This document shows positions 9,423 to 18,859 of a stretch of 64,000 nucleotides of DNA, piece after piece; positions within the stretch are counted from its first letter, which is position 1; the number at the start of each line of letters is the position of its first letter. Source of the stretch: Geobacter sp. GTDB lineage: Bacteria > Desulfobacterota > Desulfuromonadia > Geobacterales > Pseudopelobacteraceae. A program made the position numbers and the translations under genes. The stretch spans positions 947,397 through 1,011,396 of the forward strand of contig WKKS01000001.1 in assembly GCA_009684515.1 (NCBI GenBank). Direction: 5' to 3'. Under the pieces are notes generated by a model. It had not been told where the DNA came from and did no database searches. It saw only the letters and a program-made list of their open reading frames with translations.

Positions 9423-10424
9423 TTACTTGCCCAGCAACGGGCTCATGACCTGATAGGTCAAATAAGCTACCAGCGCCGAAGCCGGAATGGTCAGTACCCA
9501 GGCAATCAGAATCCGCTTGGCAACATTCCAGTTGACTGCGTTGAGTCTCTTGGAAAGTCCGACTCCCAGTATGGTGGAAGTAATAACGTGAGTGGTACTG
9601 GTCGGCATACCGAAAGCCGAAGCCCCCAGGATAACACCGGCTGAAGCGGTCTCTACGCAGAAGCCGTGCACCGGCTGCAGCTTGACAAAGTCGCTGCCGA
9701 CCGTCTTGATGATCCGCCAGCCGCCGGCCGCCGTTCCAAAAGCCATCGCCGTGGCACAGGCCACCATGACTTCCCATGGGACTGCAAAGGTTTTCAGAGT
9801 GCCGTAGCTGACCAGGGCCAGGGTAATGACGCCCATCGATTTCTGCGCGTCGGCGGTTCCATGGGAGAAGGCCATCAAGGCCGCCGAAACAACCTGCAGA
9901 CGGCGGAAGTTTTTGTTAAGTCCACTGGGTGCGCTGTTACGGAAAACCCAGTAAATGATTACCATGAAGATAAAACCGATTGCCGTTCCCAGGATCGGTG
10001 AGAGGACCAACGCCAGAATGATCTTGTTCAGGCCGCCCCATTTGATGGCATTGAGACCGGCATGGGCGAAAACCGCTCCGATGATCCCGCCGATAATGGC
10101 ATGTGACGAAGAAGAGGGGAGACCGTAGTACCAGGTGATCAGATCCCAGACAATCGCGCCGATAATGCCCGCCAGTACAACCATCTGGGTAATGTTGGAG
10201 CCGTCTACGATACCCTTTCCGATCGTAGTGGCAACTTTGGTGGAAATCATCGCTCCGGCGAAGTTGAGCGTAGCCGCCATGATAATTGCGGCCTTAACCG
10301 AAAGGGCCCGGGTGGAAACACAGGTCGCTATGGCATTGGCGGTGTCGTGGAAGCCATTGATATAGTCAAACACAAGCGCTGCCAATATGACCAGGCAGAG
10401 CATGATAAAAGCTGGATCAAGCAT
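9423..10424 (-). CDS. pit: PiT-family inorganic phosphate transporter
   Basis: A 333-residue integral membrane protein of the PHO-4/PiT family, which imports phosphate (as metal-phosphate) with a proton or sodium. The duplicated family signature is seen as DYINGFHDTANAIA near residue 22 and as AFSHGTADAQKSMG in the second half. Around ten hydrophobic segments are visible. It overlaps the upstream DUF47 gene by eight bases, the usual partner arrangement. Low-affinity PiT genes are often expressed without PhoB control; no clear Pho box is seen upstream. Confidence 0.95.
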   Translation of the reverse strand: MLDPAFIMLCLVILAALVFDYINGFHDTANAIATCVSTRALSVKAAIIMAATLNFAGAMISTKVATTIGKGIVDGSNITQMVVLAGIIGAIVWDLITWYYGLPSSSSHAIIGGIIGAVFAHAGLNAIKWGGLNKIILALVLSPILGTAIGFIFMVIIYWVFRNSAPSGLNKNFRRLQVVSAALMAFSHGTADAQKSMGVITLALVSYGTLKTFAVPWEVMVACATAMAFGTAAGGWRIIKTVGSDFVKLQPVHGFCVETASAGVILGASAFGMPTSTTHVITSTILGVGLSKRLNAVNWNVAKRILIAWVLTIPASALVAYLTYQVMSPLLGK

Positions 10425-11037
10425 TTTTTACCACCACGCTTTCGAGAATATTTGCCGCATCCTCACACTTGTCGGTGGCCCTTTCAAGTGTCTCGTAAAT
10501 CTCTTTCCACTTGATCAGCTGGATCGGATCCTTCTCTTCGTCAAACAGGCGGCTGATCGCTTCACGCGAAACGCGGTCGGCCTCATTCTCCAGCGCATTG
10601 ATCTCGACGCAGGCCGCAAAAATCTGCTCGTTGGTCTTTTTGCCCAGCATCGCCACCGCTTTGTCAACCGCATAACAGGACTGCAGAATGATAAAACCGA
10701 GTGATTTTGCTTCCGACGGAATACTCTCAACGTTGTACATGATCACCCGCTGCGATGAAGCGTCGATCAGGTCAAGGATATCATCCAGCTTGGAAGCCAA
10801 TGAATAGATGTCCTCACGATCCAGCGGAGTGACAAAGGTCTTGTTCAAGGTCTGGATGATTTCATGGGTGATGGAATCTCCCTTATGCTCCACATCCTTG
10901 ATCTTGCGCTGGCTTTCATTAGGGTTCTCGAAATCATCGAGCATCTCCTTGAGCAGCTTGGCCCCTTCGATGATATTTTCTGTCATGTCTTTGAAAAGCT
11001 TGAAGAATTTTTCTTCTTTTGGGATAAGTCCGAACAT
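10417..11037 (-). CDS. DUF47 / PhoU-like phosphate transport regulator
   Basis: A 206-residue all-helical protein of the DUF47 (Pit accessory protein, PhoU-like) family. It opens with IPKEEKFFKLFKDM and carries the acidic metal-binding EHKGDSITHEI and ENEADRVSRE helices typical of the PhoU fold. These proteins partner with PiT transporters and are thought to control phosphate uptake. The ATG has GGAGG spaced about seven bases. It is the first gene of the DUF47-pit-VanZ-PAP2 run; its promoter should lie between 11040 and 11150. Confidence 0.93.
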   Translation of the reverse strand: MFGLIPKEEKFFKLFKDMTENIIEGAKLLKEMLDDFENPNESQRKIKDVEHKGDSITHEIIQTLNKTFVTPLDREDIYSLASKLDDILDLIDASSQRVIMYNVESIPSEAKSLGFIILQSCYAVDKAVAMLGKKTNEQIFAACVEINALENEADRVSREAISRLFDEEKDPIQLIKWKEIYETLERATDKCEDAANILESVVVKNA

Positions 11038-11221
11038 TGTGTATGCCTCCGGGCGCCTTGCTAATTAGTTGAATGAAAACCGGTCACATGTAGCATATTT
11101 TTTTAAAACTGCCCACAGAAATGTAATCTTGATGTTACGATCCCGACCAAACCCTCTGCGTAGTTGCCTTTACCAAATAGTTGCAGTATTCTTCCCGCTT
11201 CCAATCTGAAAGGAATCGTCC

Positions 11222-12043
11222 ATGAATCTGCTCCACGCCGTTGTCCTCGGCGCCCTGCAAGGCTTTGCCGAAGTGCTCCCCATCAGTAGTTCCGCCCACC
11301 TGATCTTGGTACCATGGCTGCTGAACTGGCCCGAATCCGGGCTGACCTTCGATGTTGCCCTCCACCTCGGGACTTTTATTGCCCTGGCGGCTTATTTCCG
11401 CCGGGATATCATCGAACTGATCTTCAACACTTATGACGCGATCTCGACCCGCTCGCTGAATACTCCGGCTAAAAGGCTCCCGTTTCTGATCGTGGCCGCC
11501 ACGGTTCCGGCAGCGGTGGTCGGCAAACTGTTCGAACATCAGGTTGAGGATATCTTCCGCTCCAGCCCCTTGCTGATCGCCTCTTTTCTGGTCATTTTCG
11601 GACTGCTTCTGGGGTTGGTCGATATGCTGGGTCGCAAACGACGGGTACTGGATGAAATCAGCAGCGGCAATGCCATGGTGATCGGAGTGCTGCAATGCCT
11701 GGCTCTGATCCCGGGCGTATCCCGCTCCGGCATCACCATCACCGCCGGACTGATGCTGGGCTTCACCCGCGAAACCGCCGCCCGCTTCTCTTTTCTGATG
11801 TCGCTGCCGATCGTGGCCGGAGCCGCCCTGCTGAAAACCGTGGAGATCGCCAAGCACGGCGTTCCGGCCGGTGAAGGCCTGCCGATGCTGGTAGGAATTA
11901 TTGTCTCGGCGGTCACCGGCTATATCAGCGTCGCTTTCCTGCTCCGTTATGTTCAAAAGCAGACCCTTTCACCCTTCGTCTGGTACCGCGTAATGGTCGG
12001 CGGGGGTCTGGCTATCGCCATTCTGTCCGGATTCAAATCGTAG
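11222..12043 (+). CDS. uppP: Undecaprenyl-diphosphatase
   Basis: A 273-residue membrane enzyme (BacA/UppP) that removes one phosphate from undecaprenyl pyrophosphate, recycling the lipid carrier for peptidoglycan and other surface glycans. Family motif 1 is at the N-terminus (GALQGFAEVLPISSSAHL) and motif 2 is PGVSRSGITIT. About eight hydrophobic helices are visible. GAAAGGA precedes the ATG. It starts a short + strand pair with radC, 39 bases apart. It is divergent from the phosphate cluster; the PAP2 protein of that cluster could have an overlapping substrate. Confidence 0.97.
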   Translation: MNLLHAVVLGALQGFAEVLPISSSAHLILVPWLLNWPESGLTFDVALHLGTFIALAAYFRRDIIELIFNTYDAISTRSLNTPAKRLPFLIVAATVPAAVVGKLFEHQVEDIFRSSPLLIASFLVIFGLLLGLVDMLGRKRRVLDEISSGNAMVIGVLQCLALIPGVSRSGITITAGLMLGFTRETAARFSFLMSLPIVAGAALLKTVEIAKHGVPAGEGLPMLVGIIVSAVTGYISVAFLLRYVQKQTLSPFVWYRVMVGGGLAIAILSGFKS

Positions 12044-12082
12044 ATTATTCCGGTCAGCAAATTTGGGAGCAGGGGGGATCTG

Positions 12083-12772
12083 ATGAGCGGTGGAATAAAG
12101 GAATGGCCGGCTGACGAGCGTCCGCGCGAGAAAATGCAGAAGAGCGGTGCCGGAAGCCTGTCCGACGCCGAATTACTGGCCCTGATCATCAGAACCGGTG
12201 ATCCAGGCTCCAGACAGAGCGCCATCGACCTGGGGCGCGAGCTGATCAAGCATTTCAGCGGCAACCTGCGCGAACTGGCCAGCGCCGACATCAGCGAAAT
12301 CTGCGCCATCAAAGGGATGGGACTGGCCAAGGCCACCAGCGTAAAAGCAGCTTTCACATTGGCAGCACGATTCCAGGCCAGAAAACTGGAACGCCTGGAC
12401 CGCTTTACCTCTCCCCAACAGGTCTTTGACTACTTCCACCATGAATTTCGCGACAGCCGCAAGGAATATTTCCTGACCCTGCTGCTGGACGGAAAGAACC
12501 GCATCATCCGCCGCGTACAGGTCTCGGAAGGGAGCCTGAATCAGAGCATCGTCCACCCCAGGGAAGTATTCATACCGGCCGTCAAAGAATCAGCCGCTGC
12601 CGTCATCCTGCTTCACAACCATCCTACCGGAGACCCTTCCCCCAGCAACGAAGATATCGCCATTACCCGCCGCCTGAAAGAAGCCGGCGAGATCATGGGG
12701 ATCAAAGTGCTTGATCACATCATCATCGGCGATGGTGAATACCTGAGTTTTGTCGAGCGCGGACTGATCTAG
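12083..12772 (+). CDS. radC: RadC-family JAB1/MPN-domain protein
   Basis: A 229-residue RadC homologue. An N-terminal helix-hairpin-helix-like part (residues about 20-95, SDAELLALIIRTG and IKGMGLAKA) is followed by a metalloprotease-like JAB domain. Its zinc motif HxH-x7-S-x2-D is H178, H180, S188 and D191. Despite the name, a role in DNA repair is doubtful; the biochemical activity in bacteria is unsettled. It follows uppP and is likely co-transcribed with it. Confidence 0.95.
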   Translation: MSGGIKEWPADERPREKMQKSGAGSLSDAELLALIIRTGDPGSRQSAIDLGRELIKHFSGNLRELASADISEICAIKGMGLAKATSVKAAFTLAARFQARKLERLDRFTSPQQVFDYFHHEFRDSRKEYFLTLLLDGKNRIIRRVQVSEGSLNQSIVHPREVFIPAVKESAAAVILLHNHPTGDPSPSNEDIAITRRLKEAGEIMGIKVLDHIIIGDGEYLSFVERGLI

Positions 12773-12880
12773 CCAATCCGCAATTCCTGCCTCACAACCA
12801 AAAATCGATGCTGCCACAATACTTTACAACTTGACAATGATGCTTGGGCTGTTAAACCTGTTTTCAGCGATACTGATCTC

Positions 12881-15469
12881 ATGGAGTTAATGAGCCGGGT
12901 CACCATTCAGATTGCGGAGGTGTACGTGAATCTTCAGGAACATGACCAGAAAATACGGCGTTGGTGGCAATATCCCTGGGCAGCAGCACTGCTTATGCTG
13001 CTGTTGGGTCTGCTGATAAGCGGCACCATGACACAGTTCAATGCCGGACTGCTCAACAGCCTGCTGTTAGCCGGTCTTGCCTGGACCTTTGAGTCAAGGC
13101 GGCAGCGAATGGAGCACGGGAACCTGTCTTCTCAGCACGAGATGCATGAACGCGCCAAAACCGAAGAACAACTGCATCTGTCCCAACAAAAGTACCTGAA
13201 TATTTTTCATCTTCTGCCTGATATGGTCGGTATTACGCGCATGTCGGACGGCAAACTGATTGAAGTTAACAAGGGCTTTGAGGTTTGGACCGGCTGGAAG
13301 GCCGCTGAAGCGATTGGCCGGACAACGCTGGAATTGGGACTTTGGGACGCCGAGGCCCGCGCCAGGGCCATGGCAATTGTCAAAGAGAAAGGGCGGCTGG
13401 AGGATCTTGAATTTGCGTTGGTCACCAAATCCGGAGAAAAACGCAGTGCCGTGATGTATTTGACGCCAATCAAAGTCGATGGTGAGGATTGCCTGTATTT
13501 CATGGTGCACGATATCACCACTCTGAAACGGGCCCAAATCACCATCGAAAACGAGCGCAATCAATTGCGGACCTTGCTGCAAACCATACCTGACCTGGTC
13601 TGGATGAAAGATGCCGAGGGCGTCTATCTGGCCTGCAACACCCGTTTTGAGCGCTTTTTCGGCGCGACAGAGGCAGATATTCTGGGCAAAACAGACTATG
13701 ACTTTGTCGATGCCGAATTGGCCGACTTCTTCCGTAAACACGACCTTATGGCGATTGCCGCGGGCAGTCCGAGCATCAATGAAGAGTGGGTCACCTATGC
13801 CGATGATGGTCATCGCGAACTGTTGGAAACCATCAAAACCCCGGTTCATGACGCCGAGGGCCGGTTAATCGGCGTTCTGGGGATTGCTCGCGATATAACC
13901 GAACATCGCCAGGCCGAAGACGAACTTAAAAACGAGCGGCTACGCTTCAAGAACCTGGTCGAATCGGTGGACGGCATTGTCTGGGAGGCGGACGCTGAAA
14001 CCTTTACATTCACCTACGTCAGCCAACAGGCCGAGCGCCTGCTTGGCTACCCTGTGGAGGATTGGTATCAGGCGGGGTTCTGGGCAGGCCACCTGCACCC
14101 CGAAGACAGGAAGTGGGCGCCGGCATTTTGCGCCGACCGCACAGCCAGACGCGAGGACCATACCTTTGATTACCGCTTCATCACACTGGATGGCAATATC
14201 GTCTGGCTGCATGATATCGTAACGGTTGTGGAAGAAGATGGGCAACCCCGCTGGTTGCGCGGGGTCATGGTGGATACCACCGGCAAAAAATTGGAAGAGG
14301 CTGAAAAACAAAAACTTGAAGCCCAGCTGCGCCAGGCGCAGAAAATGGAGGCCGTCGGGCGGCTGGCTGGTGGAGTGGCCCACGATTTCAACAACAAGCT
14401 GGCGGTAATACTGGGTTACGCCGAAATGGCACAAAGGGCCGGTATCACCTCTGAACGTTACCTGAACTACCTTGATCAGGTTATGAAGGCCTCTGGTCAG
14501 GCCCGGGACATTACCCGGCAGCTGCTGGCTTTTTCCAGACAGGAGGTTATCTCTCCCAGGGTGCTGGACCTGAACGATGTCGTCCGGGATTCCCAGCAAG
14601 GCCTGTGTCGCTTTATTGGTGAAGATATCCGCTTTGAAGTCAGGCTGGCTGAAAAACTGTGGCCGGTCAATATGGATCCCAGCCAGATCGACCAGATCAT
14701 CATGAATCTGGTCGTTAACTCCAGGGATGCAATGGTGGATGGCGGACTTCTGATGGTGGAGACAGGAAATATAACCATCGACAAGGCGTATTCTAATACT
14801 AATTCAGACATCACTGCCGGAGATTATGTACAACTGGTTGTGAGCGATACGGGCTGCGGGATGAACCGCGAGACCCAGCAGCATATCTTTGAACCCTTCT
14901 ATACCACCAAGGATGCCGGCAAAGGGACAGGCCTCGGTCTGGCTACAATCTACGGCATCGTCACCCAGAACAAAGGCTTTGTGAATGTCTACAGCGAGCC
15001 GGGCACCGGAACCACCTTCCGGATTTATTTGCCACGCTGTTACGAGCAGCAGAGCAAAATTGAAACTGACGAGCGGCCTATCCACCTTGACCGTCCAACC
15101 ACGATCCTACTTGTTGAAGACGATCAGTCGGTGCGTGACATGACCGCCGACATACTTGGTGAGATCGGCTACAACATGCTGATTGCAACAAATCCGCAGG
15201 AAGCTGTCGCCATCTGCACCCTTGATCAGTGCAAACCTGACCTTCTGCTCACCGATGTCATCATGCCGGACATGAACGGCAGAGAGCTTGCCAGCCGGAT
15301 TGAGTCATTAAGCCCGGGGATCAGGGTCTTGTTCATGTCGGGATACACCGCCGATGTTATAAGTCAAAAAGGAATCTTGGGTGAAGGGCTTAATTTTATA
15401 TCGAAACCGTTCGGTCGAGCTGCAATTCACGAAAAGATTCAGCAGATTTTGAAAGAACCTGCAAAATAA
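12881..15469 (+). CDS. Hybrid sensor histidine kinase with three PAS domains and a C-terminal receiver
   Basis: Up to 862 residues. Two hydrophobic helices (about 30-48 and 53-70) anchor the N-terminus, then come three PAS domains (about 105-220, 225-345, 350-465). A short coil leads to the HisKA helix with GGVAHDFNN (phospho-accepting H501). The HATPase has its N-box at NLVVNSRDAM and the GTGLGLA box. The receiver (about 735-855) has D792 as acceptor. The periplasmic part is tiny, so sensing is probably cytoplasmic through PAS. The stated start ATG has no clear ribosome site; a GTG at 12926 preceded by GGAGGT is a good alternative. It is a lone gene; its partner is unknown. Confidence 0.92.
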   Translation: MELMSRVTIQIAEVYVNLQEHDQKIRRWWQYPWAAALLMLLLGLLISGTMTQFNAGLLNSLLLAGLAWTFESRRQRMEHGNLSSQHEMHERAKTEEQLHLSQQKYLNIFHLLPDMVGITRMSDGKLIEVNKGFEVWTGWKAAEAIGRTTLELGLWDAEARARAMAIVKEKGRLEDLEFALVTKSGEKRSAVMYLTPIKVDGEDCLYFMVHDITTLKRAQITIENERNQLRTLLQTIPDLVWMKDAEGVYLACNTRFERFFGATEADILGKTDYDFVDAELADFFRKHDLMAIAAGSPSINEEWVTYADDGHRELLETIKTPVHDAEGRLIGVLGIARDITEHRQAEDELKNERLRFKNLVESVDGIVWEADAETFTFTYVSQQAERLLGYPVEDWYQAGFWAGHLHPEDRKWAPAFCADRTARREDHTFDYRFITLDGNIVWLHDIVTVVEEDGQPRWLRGVMVDTTGKKLEEAEKQKLEAQLRQAQKMEAVGRLAGGVAHDFNNKLAVILGYAEMAQRAGITSERYLNYLDQVMKASGQARDITRQLLAFSRQEVISPRVLDLNDVVRDSQQGLCRFIGEDIRFEVRLAEKLWPVNMDPSQIDQIIMNLVVNSRDAMVDGGLLMVETGNITIDKAYSNTNSDITAGDYVQLVVSDTGCGMNRETQQHIFEPFYTTKDAGKGTGLGLATIYGIVTQNKGFVNVYSEPGTGTTFRIYLPRCYEQQSKIETDERPIHLDRPTTILLVEDDQSVRDMTADILGEIGYNMLIATNPQEAVAICTLDQCKPDLLLTDVIMPDMNGRELASRIESLSPGIRVLFMSGYTADVISQKGILGEGLNFISKPFGRAAIHEKIQQILKEPAK

Positions 15470-15494
15470 AATTTCCTTGCCGCCGCCGGTTGAA

Positions 15495-15530
15495 CGCGAA
15501 GAGGCCCGCATCACTGCGGGCCTCTTCGCG
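15495..15530. terminator. Bidirectional transcription terminator
   Basis: A perfect 16-bp inverted repeat (18 bp counting the flanking AA/TT) with a 4-base TCAC loop lies between two converging genes, the hybrid kinase and the repeat protein. The stem is GC-rich. Short T runs on both sides are weak, but placement between convergent stops supports use on both strands. Confidence 0.85.
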
Positions 15531-15554
15531 TTTCCATCGATTTACGCCTTTCAA

Positions 15555-18500
15555 TTACCTGATCACGATCCTGTCTGCCACAAGCGTCCCCTGCCTGATC
15601 GTCAGTGGCGCCGTCACCGCGGTAGTTCCCGCATTGGCGCCATAACCTGCGTCATAACCACCTTTAAGTTTAACGGAAATATTTCTGTTGGCATCCAGAA
15701 CTCCGGCAACAGTATTGTCCAGCAGCTGGATAAAGGCCCCGTCTGTCGCCGCATTGTAGGCCGCCTGCAGAGACGGGTAGATTGTCCCGTCAATGTGCAG
15801 CAAGGGGGCCTGATTGAATGTTGCGGTAACAGTTTTTCCGCCGGTCATGTTGACGCTGCATGCTCCCAGTCCGCTACAGGCTCCGCCCCAACCACCGAAC
15901 AGCGAATATACGGAAGGGGTGGCATACAGACTGACCGTGCCGGAAAAAGTCTTGTCACAGGTGGCAAGCGTGCCGTTGACTGAATTGGCGCAGGAAATGC
16001 CGGACGGAGTGCTGGTAACGGTGCCGCCGGTGCCCGAAGCCAGGGTTCCGTTGGCAGCGACCGCAACGGTCAGGGTAGGGGGATTGATCAGCAGCGTACC
16101 GCTGGCACTACCCTGATAGTTTGCATCGCTGATAGTTCCGACAACGGCGTAACTGCCCGCATTGACCGGAGCCGTGCTGCCGCCGTCGTAAGTAATTATG
16201 ACTGTTTTGCCGGAAGGGCTGGTGGTGGCGGAGGCACTCTTGGCCGTGCCATCGTAGCTCGTGACCAGGTCGCCCAATGTGACCGTTGCGGAGGCCTTGC
16301 CGATTACCAGCGTGCCGCTGGCACTCCCCTGGTAATTACCGTCGCTGACCGTGGCAATGACCGCATAACTGCCGGAGTTGGCCGGGGCCGTTGAGCTGCC
16401 GTCATAGGTAATGACAACGTTTTTGCCGGATGGAACGGTAGTGGCGCTAATGCCCTTGGCTGTGCCGTCGTAGGTTACGACCAGGCCGCCAAGCGTTATC
16501 GTTGCCGTCGCTTTACCGATTACCAGAGTTCCCGATGCACTCCCCTGATAGTTGATGTCATTGATCGTCCCCACCACAGCATAACTGCCGGCATTGACCG
16601 GAACCGTACTGCTGCCGTCATAGGTGAATATGACGTTTTTGCCGGCCGGATTGGTGGTGGCGGTGGCGCTCTTGGGTGTTCCATCGTAGGTCACAGCCAG
16701 ATTGTCCAATGTCACCGTTGCAGCCGCTTTAAGAACCACAAACTGGACGTCGTTGCCATACGCCGTCCCGGCGCTGTTGGTTGCCACCACGCGATAATGG
16801 TAAGTCAGGCCGGGGGTCAGGCCGCTGAGGTCGGCAGTGACGGTCGTATTGCCGTTGCCGACGATCACGGTTGCCGGAGCGGCGGCCGTGCTGGCGCCAT
16901 AGGACGTGGTCAGCCCGTACTCGAAACTGACCGACGCATCGGCATATCTGGCGTTGACGCTGCCGTTCAGAGTGGCGCTGCTGCTGGTGATGGAGGTGGC
17001 GGCATTGCTGGCAACCGTTGATAAAGGTGGGACAAATGTGCGCAGCAGTGGGTAGCTCTGACCATTGGTGATGCGCCACAGACTGCTGGAACTGTCACTG
17101 GTATCAATGTTCCAACCGGTGAAAGTGGAAAGCTGCTTCATTTCAGCTGAGGTCTTTCCGGAGCCGCCGGCACTGATTGCTTGGCCGGTAGTTTGAGTGT
17201 CCCAGAAACTGTTGGTGACAGAGGGTGTGCTGTCATTTAAGCCAACGACTCCACCCGTATCCGTGCCACCGTTTACACTGCCGACAGAGTAGGAATTGAT
17301 GATGGTGCTGGAATAATAGTTTTCTCCTACCAGACCTCCTACATTTGCGCGGCCATTTATACTGAAATTCACGCTGCCAGCGGCGTAAGCATCTGATATT
17401 TTGGCACCAAATACATTAAGCCCAACCAGTCCACCGATATGATCAGAACTACCGCTAACACTTCCTATCGCATAGGAATTACTAAGTGATCCTCCTACGT
17501 TATCACCGGCCAGTCCGCCAATGAGAGCAACACCACTCACAGCACCTGTAGCGTATGAACTGTCAATTACAGCACTGTTTTCGCCAACTAATCCACCTAC
17601 ATATTGATCGCCCAGAACCACCCCGCTATTGTAGCAATTGCCTATAACTCCTTGATTTGAACCAGCAAGACCGCCCACATTATATTTGCCCTTCACACTA
17701 CCACCAACAAGCCCCACGTTGCGAACAGTTGAGTTCAATCCGAAACCAAATAGTCCTACGTCAACTGTGTTCGGCCGATTTATAAAAAGACTGGTGACTG
17801 TGTGACCAAGTCCGTCGAAAACACCATTGAAAGAATTTGTATAACTATCCCCTATCGGCATAAAACCGGCAACAATGTTCCATCCACCTGTCATGAATGC
17901 ATCGATATCCGCACCCAGTGCATATTTTCCGGCCAGGTTTCCATTGATCCCCTGCAGGTCGAGAGCAGTAACGCTGCCCATTTCCCCCAGGCTGTCGATG
18001 ACGGTGTAATTGTCGCCATTGATTTTCAGGAAACCGATCCCTGACCGGCCCGGAAAATCCACCCGGCCGACAAAACCTTGAGCCTCGCCGGGGGCAAAGC
18101 CGACCTTGATGCCACCCTGATTACTGTAGGTTGGGGCAGCCGTATTTCCGTTCCAGCCGTAGTTCATCGCCAGACCGGCCGTATTCGAGGCGCTCATGAC
18201 GGCATTGATGTTGATGTCGTTATGTGCGGTCAGAGTCAGCGTTCCCGCATTCCAGGAGGTCGCGGCATTGATATTGATATTGCCGGCTTCACTGCCAGCA
18301 CCAGCTGTTGTAATAACGACACCGGTTCCGCCATTTAACCGTGTCCGGATATCTGCAACAGACAGGTTTGCCCCGGTTCCCGAGGGAGTCCAGACATCCG
18401 GAGTTGCCCCGGACCAGACGCCGTTGGCGGTCGGGTCGCCACTGATATTGACGTTGTACGCCGCCAAAACCTGATCAACAGGCAGTGCGAATATAATCAG

Positions 18501-18557
18501 CAAAAATAGTAATCCGACGATTGGTTTCATTTTGCAAACGCAGTCTAGCCGCCGCAT
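15555..18557 (-). CDS. Large secreted repeat protein (GLUG, fibronectin-III-like and MBG/YDG repeats)
   Basis: Exactly 1000 residues from an ATG at 18557 with AAGGAGA upstream. A signal peptide ends near LAA at residue 33. Next is a haemagglutinin-like N-terminal region rich in NINAATSWNAG-type beta-helix sequence. GLUG repeats (GGLVGEN..., GGLAGDN...) cover about residues 250-475. A fibronectin-III-like domain covers about 515-610. Three near-identical 72-residue MBG/YDG repeats follow, then a Cys-containing repeat around GGWGGACSG, and a C-terminal domain ending GTLVADRIVIR. No LPXTG or autotransporter barrel is seen. It is likely an exported adhesin or surface protein; substrate unknown. 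It could be a type II secretion client, but that is inference. Confidence 0.85.
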   Translation of the reverse strand: MRRLDCVCKMKPIVGLLFLLIIFALPVDQVLAAYNVNISGDPTANGVWSGATPDVWTPSGTGANLSVADIRTRLNGGTGVVITTAGAGSEAGNININAATSWNAGTLTLTAHNDININAVMSASNTAGLAMNYGWNGNTAAPTYSNQGGIKVGFAPGEAQGFVGRVDFPGRSGIGFLKINGDNYTVIDSLGEMGSVTALDLQGINGNLAGKYALGADIDAFMTGGWNIVAGFMPIGDSYTNSFNGVFDGLGHTVTSLFINRPNTVDVGLFGFGLNSTVRNVGLVGGSVKGKYNVGGLAGSNQGVIGNCYNSGVVLGDQYVGGLVGENSAVIDSSYATGAVSGVALIGGLAGDNVGGSLSNSYAIGSVSGSSDHIGGLVGLNVFGAKISDAYAAGSVNFSINGRANVGGLVGENYYSSTIINSYSVGSVNGGTDTGGVVGLNDSTPSVTNSFWDTQTTGQAISAGGSGKTSAEMKQLSTFTGWNIDTSDSSSSLWRITNGQSYPLLRTFVPPLSTVASNAATSITSSSATLNGSVNARYADASVSFEYGLTTSYGASTAAAPATVIVGNGNTTVTADLSGLTPGLTYHYRVVATNSAGTAYGNDVQFVVLKAAATVTLDNLAVTYDGTPKSATATTNPAGKNVIFTYDGSSTVPVNAGSYAVVGTINDINYQGSASGTLVIGKATATITLGGLVVTYDGTAKGISATTVPSGKNVVITYDGSSTAPANSGSYAVIATVSDGNYQGSASGTLVIGKASATVTLGDLVTSYDGTAKSASATTSPSGKTVIITYDGGSTAPVNAGSYAVVGTISDANYQGSASGTLLINPPTLTVAVAANGTLASGTGGTVTSTPSGISCANSVNGTLATCDKTFSGTVSLYATPSVYSLFGGWGGACSGLGACSVNMTGGKTVTATFNQAPLLHIDGTIYPSLQAAYNAATDGAFIQLLDNTVAGVLDANRNISVKLKGGYDAGYGANAGTTAVTAPLTIRQGTLVADRIVIR
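16086..16735 (-). repeat. Three tandem 216-bp in-frame repeats (MBG/YDG units)
   Basis: Inside the large secreted protein, three copies of a 72-residue unit follow each other. Each has VTYDGT or TSYDGT, then GKxVxxTYDG, then NYQGSASGTL. The + strand shows matching segments near 16086, 16302 and 16518, i.e. a strict 216-bp period. Such repeats change copy number easily and lengthen stalk-like surface proteins. Confidence 0.85.
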
Positions 18558-18859
18558 GAGAGTCTCCTTTTCAACCACAAACAGAACCTGTTCACATTTT
18601 CATTTTTCTGGACAGCATCAACGAATCCGCTGAACGGTAAAATCCGGTAATGGACTGAAAAACCGGATTGTTATCCCCATCAGGGTAGATTGGAAGCGCT
18701 GCAAAATGCAAGGCAGTATTTTTAATGAGGATAGCTCTTCGATTAATGCAGAAAACATGCCTGAGCTGCAAAGAGCGGCTGGCAGGTTTGAACAATCGTT
18801 GGCGTGATACAAAAAAAGGCTCCCGTTAAGGAGCCTTTGGAATTGTCAGCGGTAATTGA
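18558..18859 (-). promoter_or_regulatory. Leader region of the large secreted protein, with a hairpin
   Basis: A 302-base stretch with no convincing gene. Two short - strand frames (about 65 codons) overlap each other in different frames, lack ribosome sites and resemble nothing known. About 85 bases upstream of the ATG is an 8-bp hairpin (18641-18648 paired with 18662-18669), read on the - strand as AATCCGGT...ACCGGATT followed by TTT. It may be an attenuator or the end of a structured leader. No GEMM (c-di-GMP) signature was recognised. Confidence 0.4.
18815..18838 (-). terminator. Rho-independent terminator after protoporphyrinogen oxidase gene
   Basis: A 9-bp stem (AAAGGCTCC / GGAGCCTTT) with a CGTTAA loop. 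On the - strand it is followed by a run of seven T, 22 bases beyond the hemG stop. Confidence 0.9.

Noticed and set aside
11135..11956. 273-codon - strand frame opposite uppP
   Set aside because: Low-complexity Gln/Gly/Asp-rich translation and no ribosome site; uppP motifs are on the + strand.
18592..18812. Two small - strand frames upstream of the large secreted protein
   Set aside because: They overlap each other in different frames, lack ribosome sites, and read like translated leader sequence.
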